Positions 21,138-31,127 of a stretch of DNA of 64,000 nucleotides are shown piece by piece. The notes beneath the pieces were generated by a model, which saw only the letters and a program-made list of their open reading frames with translations, made no database searches and had not been told where the DNA came from. Source of the stretch: Prochlorococcus sp. AG-355-N16 (GTDB taxonomy: Bacteria; Cyanobacteriota; Cyanobacteriia; PCC-6307; Cyanobiaceae). Position 1 is the first letter of the stretch. Each line of letters begins with the position of its first letter. The position numbers and the translations under genes are program-made. The stretch is from assembly GCA_003278545.1 (NCBI GenBank), contig QCEF01000004.1, forward strand, positions 91,194 to 155,193, read 5' to 3'.

Positions 21138-21485
21138 TCAACGCCATATTACTCGGATAATGTCTCTAGAAATTATTTGATCCTGATCCTTCATAAATCT
21201 TTGCTCACCTTCAGAAGATAATAAATCATCAAACTTATTTGTAAAAACATTAAATCTATATTTTTCGTATAAAAATGAGTCTTCAATTTCCTTTAATCTG
21301 GTTAACCTTACTTTGGAGCTATAGCCAAGTTTAATCAGGCTTACAATTGCTAAAAGGGAAAAGCTTATTTTTATAATTAAAAAAATCAGAGATACAAAAT
21401 TATCCTCTTTCTGTTGTCTTTTTATAAATACAGTCCCTAAATATTTTTTGTAAAAAATACTATTTTTATAAAAAGATTTTGACAA
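21138..21485 (-). CDS. Single-pass membrane protein of unknown function
   Basis: The ORF encodes 115 aa with one strong hydrophobic segment (FVSLIFLIIKISFSLLAIVS, about residues 30-50) followed by a charged helical region with RLTRLKEIEDSFLYEKYRF that may form a coiled coil. No named family is recognised. The start is a TTG at 21485 and could be elsewhere. It lies 48 bases upstream of por on the same strand, with psaM just upstream, so a link to photosynthetic membranes is possible but unproven. Confidence 0.6.
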   Translation of the reverse strand: MSKSFYKNSIFYKKYLGTVFIKRQQKEDNFVSLIFLIIKISFSLLAIVSLIKLGYSSKVRLTRLKEIEDSFLYEKYRFNVFTNKFDDLLSSEGEQRFMKDQDQIISRDIIRVIWR

Positions 21486-21570
21486 ATTAAATACTTGATA
21501 TTTTTACTGAATAAATCAATTCAGTCTTATTTTATTATTACCTTATTTATTTGTAATTTTCTAATAAACT

Positions 21571-21675
21571 TTAGTTTCTACCTAAACTAATTCCAAGTCT
21601 TAGTGCTAAAACTCCTGCATGCATAACAACTATGAGACTTAATGCAATAAGATTAATTGTTTGAGTTGGCTCCAT
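21571..21675 (-). CDS. psaM: Photosystem I reaction centre subunit XII (PsaM)
   Basis: Too short for the ORF track. The minus strand encodes 34 aa: [20 protein letters not shown] then [14 protein letters not shown] and stop. The single hydrophobic helix and length match PsaM, a small subunit near the trimer interface of cyanobacterial photosystem I. The gene lies in an otherwise non-coding gap between the 115-aa membrane protein and the lipoate ligase-like gene. Confidence 0.95.
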   Translation of the reverse strand: MEPTQTINLIALSLIVVMHAGVLALRLGISLGRN

Positions 21676-21776
21676 GGTAAAAAAAATATTTTCTATATTC
21701 TCCATCGAAAAGAGGAGATTTGAAACACTATTACAAAATGATGTTACGTAATTAACAAATTGAAAGAAAAAAATTA

Positions 21777-22505
21777 TTGAAAATTATCATAAATAAACCT
21801 ACAAAGTTAATTTTGGGAATAGAAAATCAGGCTCTAATTTTTTCGACAAATAATTTACCTGGATTTGATCAAATGGCTTTAGATTTAAATTCTTTAGATC
21901 AGACAATTTCGAATCCTGAAATAATTCTCACATTAAGGTTCTACTATTGGACTGGGGATTGGCTTTCAATTGGCTATCACCAAAAGGAAATTCCTCTTCA
22001 TTGGGAAAATTTATTATCAAATGGGGAAATTAATATTGTTAGACGTCCCTCTGGAGGGGGCGCTGTTCTGCATTCAGGAGGTATAACTTATGCGTTAACA
22101 TTTAAAAAAACTTACTATAAAGTTTTAAGTTATGAAATGGTTAATAATTGGCTAATTAAAAGTTTCAGAGAATTAGGTCTAAACTTAAGATATGGTAATT
22201 CACGAAAATCAAGCATTAAAACAAATTGTTTTGGGACTTCATTAATTTCTGATTTAGTTGATCAGGATGGGTTTAAGAGAATAGGTAGTGCCCAACTTCG
22301 TAAAAAAGGTGCATTCCTTCAACATGGAGAGATTCAAACAAATCCTTCAAGAGATTTGTGGTTCAAATTATTCAAAGAAGAAGCTCCACCAAAAATAAAT
22401 TTAAAACTAACAAATGATGAAATAGTTCAATATTTGAGAAATTCGTTCCTGAAAAATAAACCAAATATAAATTTCAAAAATATTGCCATAGATAATAAAA
22501 AATAG
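21777..22505 (+). CDS. Lipoate-protein ligase A family protein
   Basis: The 242-aa protein matches the biotin/lipoate ligase catalytic fold: [10 protein letters not shown], the lipoyl-AMP motif [20 protein letters not shown], then FGTSLISD and [20 protein letters not shown] with the conserved lysine region. Members attach lipoate or octanoate to dehydrogenase subunits. Whether it is a ligase or an octanoyltransferase cannot be told. It opens at a TTG and is divergent from psaM. Confidence 0.85.
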   Translation: MKIIINKPTKLILGIENQALIFSTNNLPGFDQMALDLNSLDQTISNPEIILTLRFYYWTGDWLSIGYHQKEIPLHWENLLSNGEINIVRRPSGGGAVLHSGGITYALTFKKTYYKVLSYEMVNNWLIKSFRELGLNLRYGNSRKSSIKTNCFGTSLISDLVDQDGFKRIGSAQLRKKGAFLQHGEIQTNPSRDLWFKLFKEEAPPKINLKLTNDEIVQYLRNSFLKNKPNINFKNIAIDNKK

Positions 22506-22527
22506 AAAATTTTAATGAGAATATTTA

Positions 22528-23751
22528 TTAAAGATCTCCTTTCTGCTTCATTGAATTAATTATTCTTGGCAATTCAATTCCTAAAGGATAATGATTTTTA
22601 AAATTTAATTTGTTAACAATCTCTGAAGGCAAATTAAAACCTAATTTATTCAATACAAAGTTTCCAATTTTTGACCTATCAATTATACCAATAGGGATAT
22701 CTGCCGCATTGAGAACCAACAAAAAACCTTCATTTGTTTCTTCAATTCTTTCTACAGTTCTCCATAATTTATAGTCATAAGAAACAGTTTCAAAACTATC
22801 GATCGGTTTCTTAAAATCTCCAACAAAGTTCCGTTCCCATTTTTTTAAGGAAACAGTTTTTAAAATATTCTCATCAACAAAACCGGTCCATCTCCCATTA
22901 TTCGTAATAAAAAAATATTTATCCGATGCATCCTTTTTATTTTTTATTAATGTATTAAACTCTGAGAGATTTGAATCGTATTCAATTTTCCTCAAAGGCT
23001 TTAATTTGATCTCAGAAACTTTACTAAATTTAAGTATGTTTTCAATTTTAAAAAATTGACTTTCAGATTTTGAAAAATTTACTCCAAACAAGCCCAAAAA
23101 AGAAAGAATAAATCCAAAGTAAAAGTTAAATCTAAATAAACAAACTATCCCAAAAAATAAAACAAAAAAAGATAAAAATAAATTTACTTTATTGAGGAAA
23201 TTTCTTCCTTTATTTTTACTCCCTGAGAAATGCCAAATAATACTTTTTAATAAATTCCCCCCATCTAAAGAACCAATTGGAATCAAATTTAAGAAACCTA
23301 AGAATAAATTAAATATACCTACTCTAGAAATTACATTAACTGCTATTTGTTCTTGAGATGCAATGTTATTACTAATTAAAAGTAGGATAGATGCTGTAGC
23401 AAAACATAAAAGAGGTCTAACAATTGCAATTTTTATATTACCTAAAGCAGTTTGACAATATTTATCTATTTGTAAAATTGCTCCTAGAAAATAAAAAGTA
23501 ATTTTTTTTATTTTTACACCCTGATTAAGTGAAACAAAAGTATGAAAAACCTCATGAAAAATAATTGAAGATAATAAGAAAAAAGAAGTTAAAAATCCAA
23601 TAATCCATGATTCTTTAATATTATAAATATCACCAGAAGTTAAATTAACCTGATTACTTATACTCCATGAGAATAAAAAAAGAACAGCAAACCAATAAGG
23701 ATGAACTTTAAAGGGAATTCCCCATATTTTAAAAATTTGCCAACTTCTCAA
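22528..23751 (-). CDS. Site-2 protease family intramembrane metalloprotease with CBS region
   Basis: A 407-aa membrane protein with the zinc motif HEVFH (in IIFHEVFHTFVSL) and the third-ligand motif NLIPIGSLDGGNLL, diagnostic of S2P/M50 proteases of the SpoIVFB group. Several hydrophobic segments fill the first ~220 residues; the C-terminal ~190 resemble paired CBS domains (SDKYFFITNNGRWTGFVDE). Such proteases cleave membrane-bound regulators; the substrate is unknown. Divergent from trpF. Confidence 0.88.
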   Translation of the reverse strand: MRSWQIFKIWGIPFKVHPYWFAVLFLFSWSISNQVNLTSGDIYNIKESWIIGFLTSFFLLSSIIFHEVFHTFVSLNQGVKIKKITFYFLGAILQIDKYCQTALGNIKIAIVRPLLCFATASILLLISNNIASQEQIAVNVISRVGIFNLFLGFLNLIPIGSLDGGNLLKSIIWHFSGSKNKGRNFLNKVNLFLSFFVLFFGIVCLFRFNFYFGFILSFLGLFGVNFSKSESQFFKIENILKFSKVSEIKLKPLRKIEYDSNLSEFNTLIKNKKDASDKYFFITNNGRWTGFVDENILKTVSLKKWERNFVGDFKKPIDSFETVSYDYKLWRTVERIEETNEGFLLVLNAADIPIGIIDRSKIGNFVLNKLGFNLPSEIVNKLNFKNHYPLGIELPRIINSMKQKGDL

Positions 23752-23807
23752 AAATAATCTCCGCTATATTTATTAATAATATTAATCTTACATATCAGAA
23801 TAATTAT

Positions 23808-24464
23808 ATGCCCAAGACTAATACCTTAATTAAAATTTGTGGCCTAACATCAGAAGAACAAGCTCTTCAAGTCGCAAAATTAGGAGCAGATGCTATTGGC
23901 ATTATTTCAGTAGAAGAGTCACCAAGATATATATCAGCTGAAATTAAGAAAAAAATTTTTAAAACTTTAGAAAACTTGCATCCAAAAATCGAGAGAGTAT
24001 CAGTTGTACAAAATTGTCCAATAGACTTAATTATTAAAAATTTCTTAGGAAACCCGAGTGAAACTATCATTCAATTACATGGAGATGAAGATATTGATTA
24101 CTGCAAAAAAATAAGGAAAAAAATCCCCAATATTGGCCTATGGAAGGCTTTCAGAATAAAAACGGAAAAGGATATAGATAAAATTAAGCCTTTTGAGGAT
24201 TTTGTAGATGCTATCCTACTTGATTCTTGGAATGAAAAAACTTATGGAGGTTCAGGGGAAAAAATAAAATCTACTTATTTAAAGAATCTCCAATTTAGCA
24301 AACCTTGGTGGTTAGCAGGTGGAATATCAATTGAATGGATTAATGAAATCCTTACAGATATCAAACCTGATGGACTAGATATATCAAGCAGTATTGAATT
24401 TTCTCCGGGTTTAAAAGATATTAAAAAAACAAAAGATCTTTTAAATTTTTTAAAAAAAAATTAG
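23808..24464 (+). CDS. trpF: Phosphoribosylanthranilate isomerase
   Basis: TrpF isomerises phosphoribosylanthranilate in tryptophan synthesis. The 218-aa TIM barrel begins IKICGLTSEEQALQVAKLGADAIG, contains IQLHGDED, LLDSW...YGGSGEK and the phosphate-binding LAGGISIEW plus GLDISSSIEFSPGLKD at the end. It overlaps the convergent folE stop by four bases. Confidence 0.95.
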   Translation: MPKTNTLIKICGLTSEEQALQVAKLGADAIGIISVEESPRYISAEIKKKIFKTLENLHPKIERVSVVQNCPIDLIIKNFLGNPSETIIQLHGDEDIDYCKKIRKKIPNIGLWKAFRIKTEKDIDKIKPFEDFVDAILLDSWNEKTYGGSGEKIKSTYLKNLQFSKPWWLAGGISIEWINEILTDIKPDGLDISSSIEFSPGLKDIKKTKDLLNFLKKN

Positions 24465-25201
24465 TAATTATTAGTAGCGGACTGCTGTTTTACAAGCTCA
24501 AAAAATTCTTGTTTTAAACTTAAATCGTGTCTAAAATCGCCTCTAACCACAGAATTAATCATACTTGTATTTGGTTCTTTGACTCCCCTCCACTTCATAC
24601 AATAGTGTTGGGCCTTTACAATAATGCCTAAACCTTTAGGTTCACACAATTTTTCAATTTCATCTGCAAGAATCATTACAGCTTCTTCCTGGATATGAGG
24701 TCTTGAAAAAACCCAATCAGAAACTCTCGCAAATTTTGAAAGTCCTATGACTTTTTTCCCAGGTTTAATACCTATCCAACACTCTCCTAGAATTGGAACT
24801 AAGTGATGTGAACATGCAGATCTTACCGAAATTGGACCAACTGTATAGATTTCATCAAGATTCTTGTCATTAGGGAAACTTGTAACTTTAGGTTGTTCAT
24901 GATATCTACCTTTAAAAACTTCATTTAGATACATTTTTGAAACTCTTTCAGCAGTTTCTTGAGTATTATGATCATTCTCAACATCAATTACTAGGGACTT
25001 TAGTAAGTCTTTAACTCTTGAGGCTACCTCTTTTTCTAAAATTACTAATTCACCAGGATTTATAAAATCAGAAATATTATCGTTAGCACTAAATCTTGAA
25101 CCAGAATTCTTAATTCTGTCTCTTATGATTTCAGAAATTAGCTTATTAGTAATCTGGTCGTCAAAGTTTTTAATATTATCGTTGGGTAATGTAGAGGTCA
25201 T
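24461..25201 (-). CDS. folE: GTP cyclohydrolase I
   Basis: FolE converts GTP to dihydroneopterin triphosphate, the first step to folate. The 246-aa protein has zinc-ligand motifs in RSACSHHLVPILGECWIG and QHYCMKWRGVKEP, and GLSKFARVSDWVFSRPHIQE of the active site. The first ~60 residues are a non-conserved extension. Convergent with trpF. Confidence 0.96.
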   Translation of the reverse strand: MTSTLPNDNIKNFDDQITNKLISEIIRDRIKNSGSRFSANDNISDFINPGELVILEKEVASRVKDLLKSLVIDVENDHNTQETAERVSKMYLNEVFKGRYHEQPKVTSFPNDKNLDEIYTVGPISVRSACSHHLVPILGECWIGIKPGKKVIGLSKFARVSDWVFSRPHIQEEAVMILADEIEKLCEPKGLGIIVKAQHYCMKWRGVKEPNTSMINSVVRGDFRHDLSLKQEFFELVKQQSATNNY

Positions 25202-25354
25202 AAAATTTTTAACAGAAAATTGTATGCAACTTAATTTACTGTATCTTCCAAAAGCTTAATTGCTCATATACTATATCACATTCTCTTGTTCAATCGGGTT
25301 CAAATAGCACTAAAAAAAATCACTGTTTTAAGATTAATCAGATAAGCAGAATGT

Positions 25355-26062
25355 TTAAAAGGCTCCGCCAGAAGGCATCAAAGTCAAGTCTTCGATCAAT
25401 TGTGATTCAGGTTTTTGAGCCATGTAGAGAATAGTTTCTGCTACCTCTTTTGAGGAGAGCATAGAAGTTCTATCAAAATCAGAATTAATTGATTCGGAGT
25501 CCCAAAGAGGAGTATTTACTGAACCCAGAGTTATTGTGCAAGCTCTTATTGAATTAGATCTCTCCTCCTCTCTCAAGCATTTAGTAAACATAGCTATTGC
25601 AGATTTTGAAACACAATAAGCTCCCCATTGGGGGAATGCATTATAAGAGGCATGACTACTGACATTAATAACTAAACCACCATTTTTTCTCATTTGAGGA
25701 ATTATTGAACTACAAATTTGAAAAACACTTGTGAGGTTTGTTTGAATAGTTTGTTCCCATTGACCTAATTCCATTTCAACTAAAGGGCCATTAAATGCGC
25801 AACCGGCATTATTTATCAATACTGAAGGGCACCCATACTTCTCAATTGCCTCTTTAACACAATGCTCTATTTCTAGAGGATTTGATAAATCACATTTTAT
25901 TAGGTTAATTTTTGATTTAGTGATCAATAGTTCGCTCTTTAATTTCTCCATTAAATCCATATTCCTGGAGAGTAAAATTAAATCCCAGCCAGCATTGGCA
26001 AAAGTAATTGCGGTAGATCTACCAATACCTTTCGTAGCACCCGTTATAAAAGCTAGTTTCAA
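25355..26062 (-). CDS. Short-chain dehydrogenase/reductase
   Basis: A classical SDR with cofactor motif TGATKGIGRS, LINNAGCAFNG and catalytic Y-x-x-x-K in WGAYCVSKSAIAMF; probably NAD(P)H-dependent. The ORF track starts at 26104, 41 bases inside accA; I prefer the TTG at 26062, one base after the accA stop, which starts the protein at KLAFITGATKGIG and gives 235 aa. It follows accA in the same direction, so a role in fatty acid or alkane metabolism is possible (inference). Confidence 0.85.
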   Translation of the reverse strand: MKLAFITGATKGIGRSTAITFANAGWDLILLSRNMDLMEKLKSELLITKSKINLIKCDLSNPLEIEHCVKEAIEKYGCPSVLINNAGCAFNGPLVEMELGQWEQTIQTNLTSVFQICSSIIPQMRKNGGLVINVSSHASYNAFPQWGAYCVSKSAIAMFTKCLREEERSNSIRACTITLGSVNTPLWDSESINSDFDRTSMLSSKEVAETILYMAQKPESQLIEDLTLMPSGGAF

Positions 26063-26063
26063 G

Positions 26064-27071
26064 TTATTCAGTTTTTTGGGGGATTTCACTATAAATCTCT
26101 TCAATATTATTTGCTTCGATAAATTTACCTAAAACCCTAAACTTTTTGTATCTTTCCTCAATTAATTCTTCTTCAGGCATTTGCAGTAAGGCGTTAAGGT
26201 GTTTCTCAATAGCCTCTTTTAGTGTGTTACCAGCATCTAGAGGAGCCCAATTATTCCCACCAGAAGGTTCAGGTAATACCTCATCTATTATACCTAATTT
26301 AAGTAAATCTCTACCTGTAATTTTAAGTGCTGATGCAGCTTCTGGTGCCTTCGCAGCATCTCTCCACAAAATTGATGCACATGCTTCAGGACTAGCAACT
26401 GTGTAAACACTGTGTTCAAACATTAGTAACCTATCGGCAACACCTATTCCAAGTGCTCCTCCAGAACCTCCTTCTCCAATGACAGTAGCCACAATTGGAA
26501 CTTTCAATCCAAACATCTCTCGGAGGTTTCTTGCAATCGCTTCACCTTGACCTTGTTCTTCAGCTTTTAAACCAGCATAAGCTCCAGGAGTGTCAATAAA
26601 TGTAAGAATTGGCAAAGAAAATCTATTTGCATGCTGCATTAATCTAAGAGCTTTTCTGTAACCTCCTGGTTTTGCCATCCCAAAGTTTCTTACTACATTT
26701 TCTTTTGTGTCCCTCCCTTTCTGATGCCCTAACATCAACACTGGTCTATTATTTATCGAACCTATCCCCCCAATTAGTGCCATATCATCGCCACCATTTC
26801 TGTCTCCATGTAATTCTATCCAGTCATCACAAAACATTTGAACAAAATCCAAAGTACTAGGTCTTTGAGGATGTCTAGCTACCTGAATCTTTTGAGCAGG
26901 AGTAAGAGATTTAAATATTTCCTCTCTTCTCCTAGCAGCTAAGGTTTCAAGCTGCAGAAGCTGTTGACTAACATCTACTTCTGAATCTCGAGCTAATTCT
27001 TTAATTTGCTCTATCTGCTTCTCAAGTTCAACAAGAGGCTTTTCAAAATCAAGGAGGTAACGTTTAGCCAT
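26064..27071 (-). CDS. accA: Acetyl-CoA carboxylase carboxyltransferase subunit alpha
   Basis: AccA with AccD transfers the carboxyl group to acetyl-CoA, making malonyl-CoA for fatty acid synthesis. The 335-aa protein contains the [20 protein letters not shown] and [13 protein letters not shown] regions, [20 protein letters not shown] and [14 protein letters not shown], all typical. It lies 3 bases after aar, linking fatty acid initiation with acyl-ACP reduction. Confidence 0.97.
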   Translation of the reverse strand: MAKRYLLDFEKPLVELEKQIEQIKELARDSEVDVSQQLLQLETLAARRREEIFKSLTPAQKIQVARHPQRPSTLDFVQMFCDDWIELHGDRNGGDDMALIGGIGSINNRPVLMLGHQKGRDTKENVVRNFGMAKPGGYRKALRLMQHANRFSLPILTFIDTPGAYAGLKAEEQGQGEAIARNLREMFGLKVPIVATVIGEGGSGGALGIGVADRLLMFEHSVYTVASPEACASILWRDAAKAPEAASALKITGRDLLKLGIIDEVLPEPSGGNNWAPLDAGNTLKEAIEKHLNALLQMPEEELIEERYKKFRVLGKFIEANNIEEIYSEIPQKTE

Positions 27072-27074
27072 AAT

Positions 27075-28115
27075 TTAAACAGTTAATACGTTAGGCTGCT
27101 TATCAAGTCCAATCGCAGAAAAACCATGCTTTAAAGATGCTGCTCCAATAAACTCCATCTTTTCAAGGGAAATGTTATTTCTTCCCCAACTAAAGTTTGT
27201 ATGACACTTTTCAAATTCTAAAATCATAGCTTCTGCAAAGCAAGCAAACATCTCTCTCTGAGGGTTTTGCATCTCCGCAAGTTCCATCATATTCCAACCA
27301 ATATCATTGAAAAACTCAACTATACCTCCTTTTAAAACATGAATATTTTCACCCTGAAATTTCTCATCAAGATTTTTGGGGTATCCGCCATCAATCATTA
27401 AACATGGTTTTTTTAAGTTATCTGTATCAATTTCAATAGTTTTAGGCATACTTGCAACCCAAACAACAATATCCGCCTGTGGCAATGCCTCATTTAAGCT
27501 TGTTATGGTGCCACCATCTAATTCTTTTTGTAACAGCGCTAGTGGTTCTTGTTGTCTTGCTACCATAAGAAGTTCTGAAATCCCAGTTTTATTGATAAGC
27601 CATCTACAAACAGCACTACCAATATCACCTGTAGCACCAATTACAGCAACAGTTGCTTTTTTAAGGTCTATCCCAATGCGAGGCGCATTTATTTCTAGTT
27701 GCTTACAAATAACCCAGGCGGTATGAGTATTGCCAGTAGTAAACCTTTCCCACTCTAATGAAGTATTTCTAATTTGTTTATGCTGTAGAAGATTAAAATT
27801 CTCAAAAATAATAGAAGTAAATCCTCCTAAAGCAGTAATGTTAATCCCTTTTTTCTGAGCTAGTTCCATAGCATTTAGTACTTTTCTTCTAGCCGTTTTA
27901 AACCTAGAAAGCATTTCAGGAACAAAGCAGGAATCTATATAAGAACCTTCAATAGATATTCCAGTAGCACTTTTAACTTCTACATTTTCAACAAGCTGAG
28001 GAGGAGCAGTACACCAAACATCCAAGTTGCCATCAGCAATATGATCAAAGCCTAGCATCGAAGCTTTTCTTTTCGCATCTTCAAAACTGGTTGAGTGGCC
28101 TATTAACCCAAACAT
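27075..28115 (-). CDS. aar: Long-chain acyl-ACP reductase (alkane pathway)
   Basis: Reduces fatty acyl-ACP to fatty aldehyde, the first step of cyanobacterial alkane synthesis. The 346-aa protein starts [20 protein letters not shown], has the acyl-enzyme cysteine region [25 protein letters not shown] and a Rossmann motif [18 protein letters not shown]. It sits between ado upstream and accA downstream, the conserved order in cyanobacteria. Confidence 0.96.
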   Translation of the reverse strand: MFGLIGHSTSFEDAKRKASMLGFDHIADGNLDVWCTAPPQLVENVEVKSATGISIEGSYIDSCFVPEMLSRFKTARRKVLNAMELAQKKGINITALGGFTSIIFENFNLLQHKQIRNTSLEWERFTTGNTHTAWVICKQLEINAPRIGIDLKKATVAVIGATGDIGSAVCRWLINKTGISELLMVARQQEPLALLQKELDGGTITSLNEALPQADIVVWVASMPKTIEIDTDNLKKPCLMIDGGYPKNLDEKFQGENIHVLKGGIVEFFNDIGWNMMELAEMQNPQREMFACFAEAMILEFEKCHTNFSWGRNNISLEKMEFIGAASLKHGFSAIGLDKQPNVLTV

Positions 28116-28223
28116 TTAAAATTTATAAATGGTTTCTATACGATGTTATGAACAATAGCACAAAGGTAACTACTTAAATAGGATTGATTAATTATTAAAA
28201 GCCTTTATTAATTAGAAATGTAA

Positions 28224-28952
28224 TTAGACGATAGCTGCCATAGCCATTCTTGCAATTTCTCTATTATCTAAACCAATTTCCATCAATGTATCTTGATAAG
28301 CAATCATAAATTCTTCCATTAATTCTTCTCTGTCCATAGCTAAAACTGATGCGTCATCTGCTACTTCATCTAACATTTTTTTAATTAACGGAAGATTGAC
28401 CTTATTAGCTTCCATTAATTCCTCTTTACAAGTAGATAAATTCTCTTTAAGCCACTCTTGACCGTAATTTAAATGAAGATATTCATCTTTAACCACTCCT
28501 TCTGTTATTTTTTTTGCAAAAGGATCCGCTACTCTTATGTAGACGTTATAAGCAGAAATTGCAAATGCTTCAATTAAGATTGCTTGTATTAAAAGACATG
28601 TTGTTAAATTTCCTTTTTCAAGAGCAACTTGAAAATTACCATGTAATTTTGAAAAGAATTTTTTAGCAAATTCCATATCAGCTACTACACCTAAATTTCT
28701 TCCACATGCAGTAAAACCTTTTTTATGCTTCATTTCCATTCTCGCCAGTTTAGTTAACTCCTCTAACTCATTTGGAATTAAAGTTGCTATAGAAATGTAA
28801 TTATCATGAGCCTCTTGCTCTCCCTCTATAACAATTGCATTTATTCTGCTGTATGCATCCTTATAAGAATCTGTAGTGAAGTCGGGTAAATCTAAAGAAA
28901 TCGGATTAGTCGTTTCTTCAGTAATTTTTTTATTTGATTCTAGAGTTTGCAT
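28224..28952 (-). CDS. ado: Aldehyde deformylating oxygenase
   Basis: ADO converts fatty aldehydes to alkanes one carbon shorter, mainly pentadecane or heptadecane. The ferritin-like di-iron ligands are visible in VIEGEQEAHDNY, ARMEMKHKKGF, LIEAFAISAYN and VVKDEYLHLNYG. I choose the internal ATG at 28952 (MQTLESNKK; 242 aa) over the track start nine codons earlier, as it matches the start I recall for Prochlorococcus homologues. It is 108 bases upstream of aar. Confidence 0.96.
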   Translation of the reverse strand: MQTLESNKKITEETTNPISLDLPDFTTDSYKDAYSRINAIVIEGEQEAHDNYISIATLIPNELEELTKLARMEMKHKKGFTACGRNLGVVADMEFAKKFFSKLHGNFQVALEKGNLTTCLLIQAILIEAFAISAYNVYIRVADPFAKKITEGVVKDEYLHLNYGQEWLKENLSTCKEELMEANKVNLPLIKKMLDEVADDASVLAMDREELMEEFMIAYQDTLMEIGLDNREIARMAMAAIV

Positions 28953-29063
28953 GTCAGTAATCTTTAGCTCATTATGCATGAATATTACATGATTATAGAG
29001 AGTTTATTTAAATATCATGAAAATAGTTTCAATTGTTAAGTCACATTTTTTACTTAAACTTAT

Positions 29064-29858
29064 TTAAGAATTGTTTGGCCAATCTGATTGCATTAGATTC
29101 ATAATCAATTTGAACCAATGATTAATCAATAATTCCTTCAAATTTTTTCCTAAAGACTCATTTGCTCCTCTACTATCTCCAATAACACCTGATTTACTGA
29201 AGTCGTCAGTAAGCCAAGCAGTAGGCGCATTGCCCTCCAGACTCCAACCTTCAGGGATCTCTAATTTATAACCCTCATTTGGGCGTTCATCACCTACTAA
29301 TTCTGGTTTCAAAGCCATCATCAAACTTGTTTCAGCTAAAGAAGCATGAAGCCCATCCTCAATCTCAGTTTTTGTTAACAATTCACTTAATCCATTCACA
29401 CCACTCCATAAGAAACAAGGGAAAACTGCCATTCCTGGTGCGACACTTCTTAGCTCTCTTGCAGCTGTATTTAATAGTGAAATTTGACCTCCATGTCCAT
29501 TAATTAATATCAATCTCTTAAAACCCATTTCAGATAATTGACCTCCGACTTCCTTAATCATTGAGGTTATTAAATTTGAGGAAAGTGAAATTGTCCCGGA
29601 GAAACCCTTATGTTCAGGAGAAAACCCAATATATTGAGTTGGAAGTTTTTTTAATGGCATATCGGTAGAGAATAATTTAAAAACTTCGCTAATAATTTCA
29701 TCAACAAAAATACTGTCTGTAGCAAGAGGCAAATGCGGCCCATGTTGCTCAACAGCGCCGAATGGCCAAATCACTGTTGATCTTTTGTTTTTTGCAACAC
29801 ACTGAATTTCTTGCCAATTTAAATATTCAAATTTATTAGGTATTGGTTTAAAGTTCAT
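29064..29858 (-). CDS. Creatininase family amidohydrolase
   Basis: A 264-aa metal-dependent hydrolase of the creatininase/FAPy-deformylase family: VIWPFGAVEQHGPHLPLATD provides the first metal ligands, then RLILINGHGGQISLLNTAA, and the glutamate of DGLHASLAETSLMM. The real substrate in cyanobacteria is not established. No operon partners; it is divergent from the S1-domain gene. Confidence 0.9.
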   Translation of the reverse strand: MNFKPIPNKFEYLNWQEIQCVAKNKRSTVIWPFGAVEQHGPHLPLATDSIFVDEIISEVFKLFSTDMPLKKLPTQYIGFSPEHKGFSGTISLSSNLITSMIKEVGGQLSEMGFKRLILINGHGGQISLLNTAARELRSVAPGMAVFPCFLWSGVNGLSELLTKTEIEDGLHASLAETSLMMALKPELVGDERPNEGYKLEIPEGWSLEGNAPTAWLTDDFSKSGVIGDSRGANESLGKNLKELLINHWFKLIMNLMQSDWPNNS

Positions 29859-29924
29859 TAATTTTAATTTTGAGTACTAACATTTAGAGTATGTTAATAA
29901 TTAATTATTCTTATTTTACCTACG

Positions 29925-31127
29925 ATGGGAGTCAGTAATAAAAATGCCCAAGATAATATCCAACCAAAGGGCAATAAAAAACCTCTTCAGGTCCTTCACA
30001 TAAGCAAGAAAGATACTCAAAAAATAGATAATGAGCAAACCAATTCGCAAGAAGACATTAAAAAAGAAAATATTGCAGTCAAACCTCAAATTATTAAAGA
30101 TGATTCGGTAAAAGATATTAAGGAAAGTAATGAAAAGACCAAGGATTTTGATATTCTTCAACAAGATTTAACTCAACAAGACTTAAATAGACCCCTTAAT
30201 TTTTCTGATCAAAACACAGATTTTCAATTAGAAAGAACAGTTGATGAATTCGATTTTGATGAAAGTGCTTTTTTGGAGGCTTTAAATGCAAATGAGCCAA
30301 TTGGGGCTACTGGAGAAACAATTTCAGGTAAGGTTATAGCAATCGAAAGTGATGGGTTATATGTTGACATTGGTGGAAAAGCGCCTGGTTTTATGCCTAA
30401 AAAAGAATGTGGTTTGGGTGTCATAACTAACTTTAAAGAAAAGTTTTCTTTAGGTTTTGAAATGGAAGTTTTGGTTATCAAAGAACAAAATGCTGATGGG
30501 ATGGTAACAGTTAGCGCTCGGGCATTAATTCTTAGGCAAAGTTGGGAGAAAGTATCAAGTTCGGCAAAAAATGGAGAATTAATTAATGTTTTAATTAATG
30601 GATTTAACAGAGGTGGGCTTACTTGTGATGTTGATGGATTAAGAGGATTCATCCCTAGATCTCAACTTGAAGATGGTCAAGATTATCAATCTTTTGTTGG
30701 CAAAAATCTAAAAGTCGCATTTCTTGAAGTTAATCCAGAATCAAGAAAATTAGTTCTCTCTGAAAAGAAAGCATCATTAGTCTCTAAACTTTCAAGTCTA
30801 GAATTAGGTCAATTAATTGAAGGAGAAGTTTTAGCTGTCAAACCATATGGCTTCTTTATTGATTTAGGTGGAGCTAGTGGACTTCTTCATCAATCCTCAC
30901 TAACAAATGGATCGATTCGTTCTTTAAGAGAAGTTTTTAGAGAAGGGGAAATTATAAAAGCTTTAATATCTGAAATTGACCTCGAAAAAGGCCGCATTGG
31001 TCTCAATACAGCACTCCTAGAAAACTCTGCAGGAGAATTAATTATTGATAAGCAAAAAGTTATGCAAGAAGCCACAGCGAGAGCACTAAAAACTAAAGCA
31101 CTCTTCAATAAAAAAGAACAAAATTAA
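29925..31127 (+). CDS. S1-domain RNA-binding protein (RpsA-like)
   Basis: A 400-aa protein with an acidic, disordered first ~110 residues and three S1 repeats: GETISGKVIAIESDGLYVDIGG, then the middle one ending ESRKLVLSEKKA, then GQLIEGEVLAVKPYGFFIDLGG. Cyanobacteria often carry such a second, shorter ribosomal S1-like protein that binds mRNA leaders. It overlaps the Tab2-family gene by one base (TAATG), so two RNA-binding proteins are translationally coupled. Confidence 0.88.
   Translation: MGVSNKNAQDNIQPKGNKKPLQVLHISKKDTQKIDNEQTNSQEDIKKENIAVKPQIIKDDSVKDIKESNEKTKDFDILQQDLTQQDLNRPLNFSDQNTDFQLERTVDEFDFDESAFLEALNANEPIGATGETISGKVIAIESDGLYVDIGGKAPGFMPKKECGLGVITNFKEKFSLGFEMEVLVIKEQNADGMVTVSARALILRQSWEKVSSSAKNGELINVLINGFNRGGLTCDVDGLRGFIPRSQLEDGQDYQSFVGKNLKVAFLEVNPESRKLVLSEKKASLVSKLSSLELGQLIEGEVLAVKPYGFFIDLGGASGLLHQSSLTNGSIRSLREVFREGEIIKALISEIDLEKGRIGLNTALLENSAGELIIDKQKVMQEATARALKTKALFNKKEQN

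Noticed and set aside
29916-30652. Minus-strand ORFs across the S1-domain gene
   Set aside because: Shadows of the plus-strand S1 gene, which has clear domain repeats.
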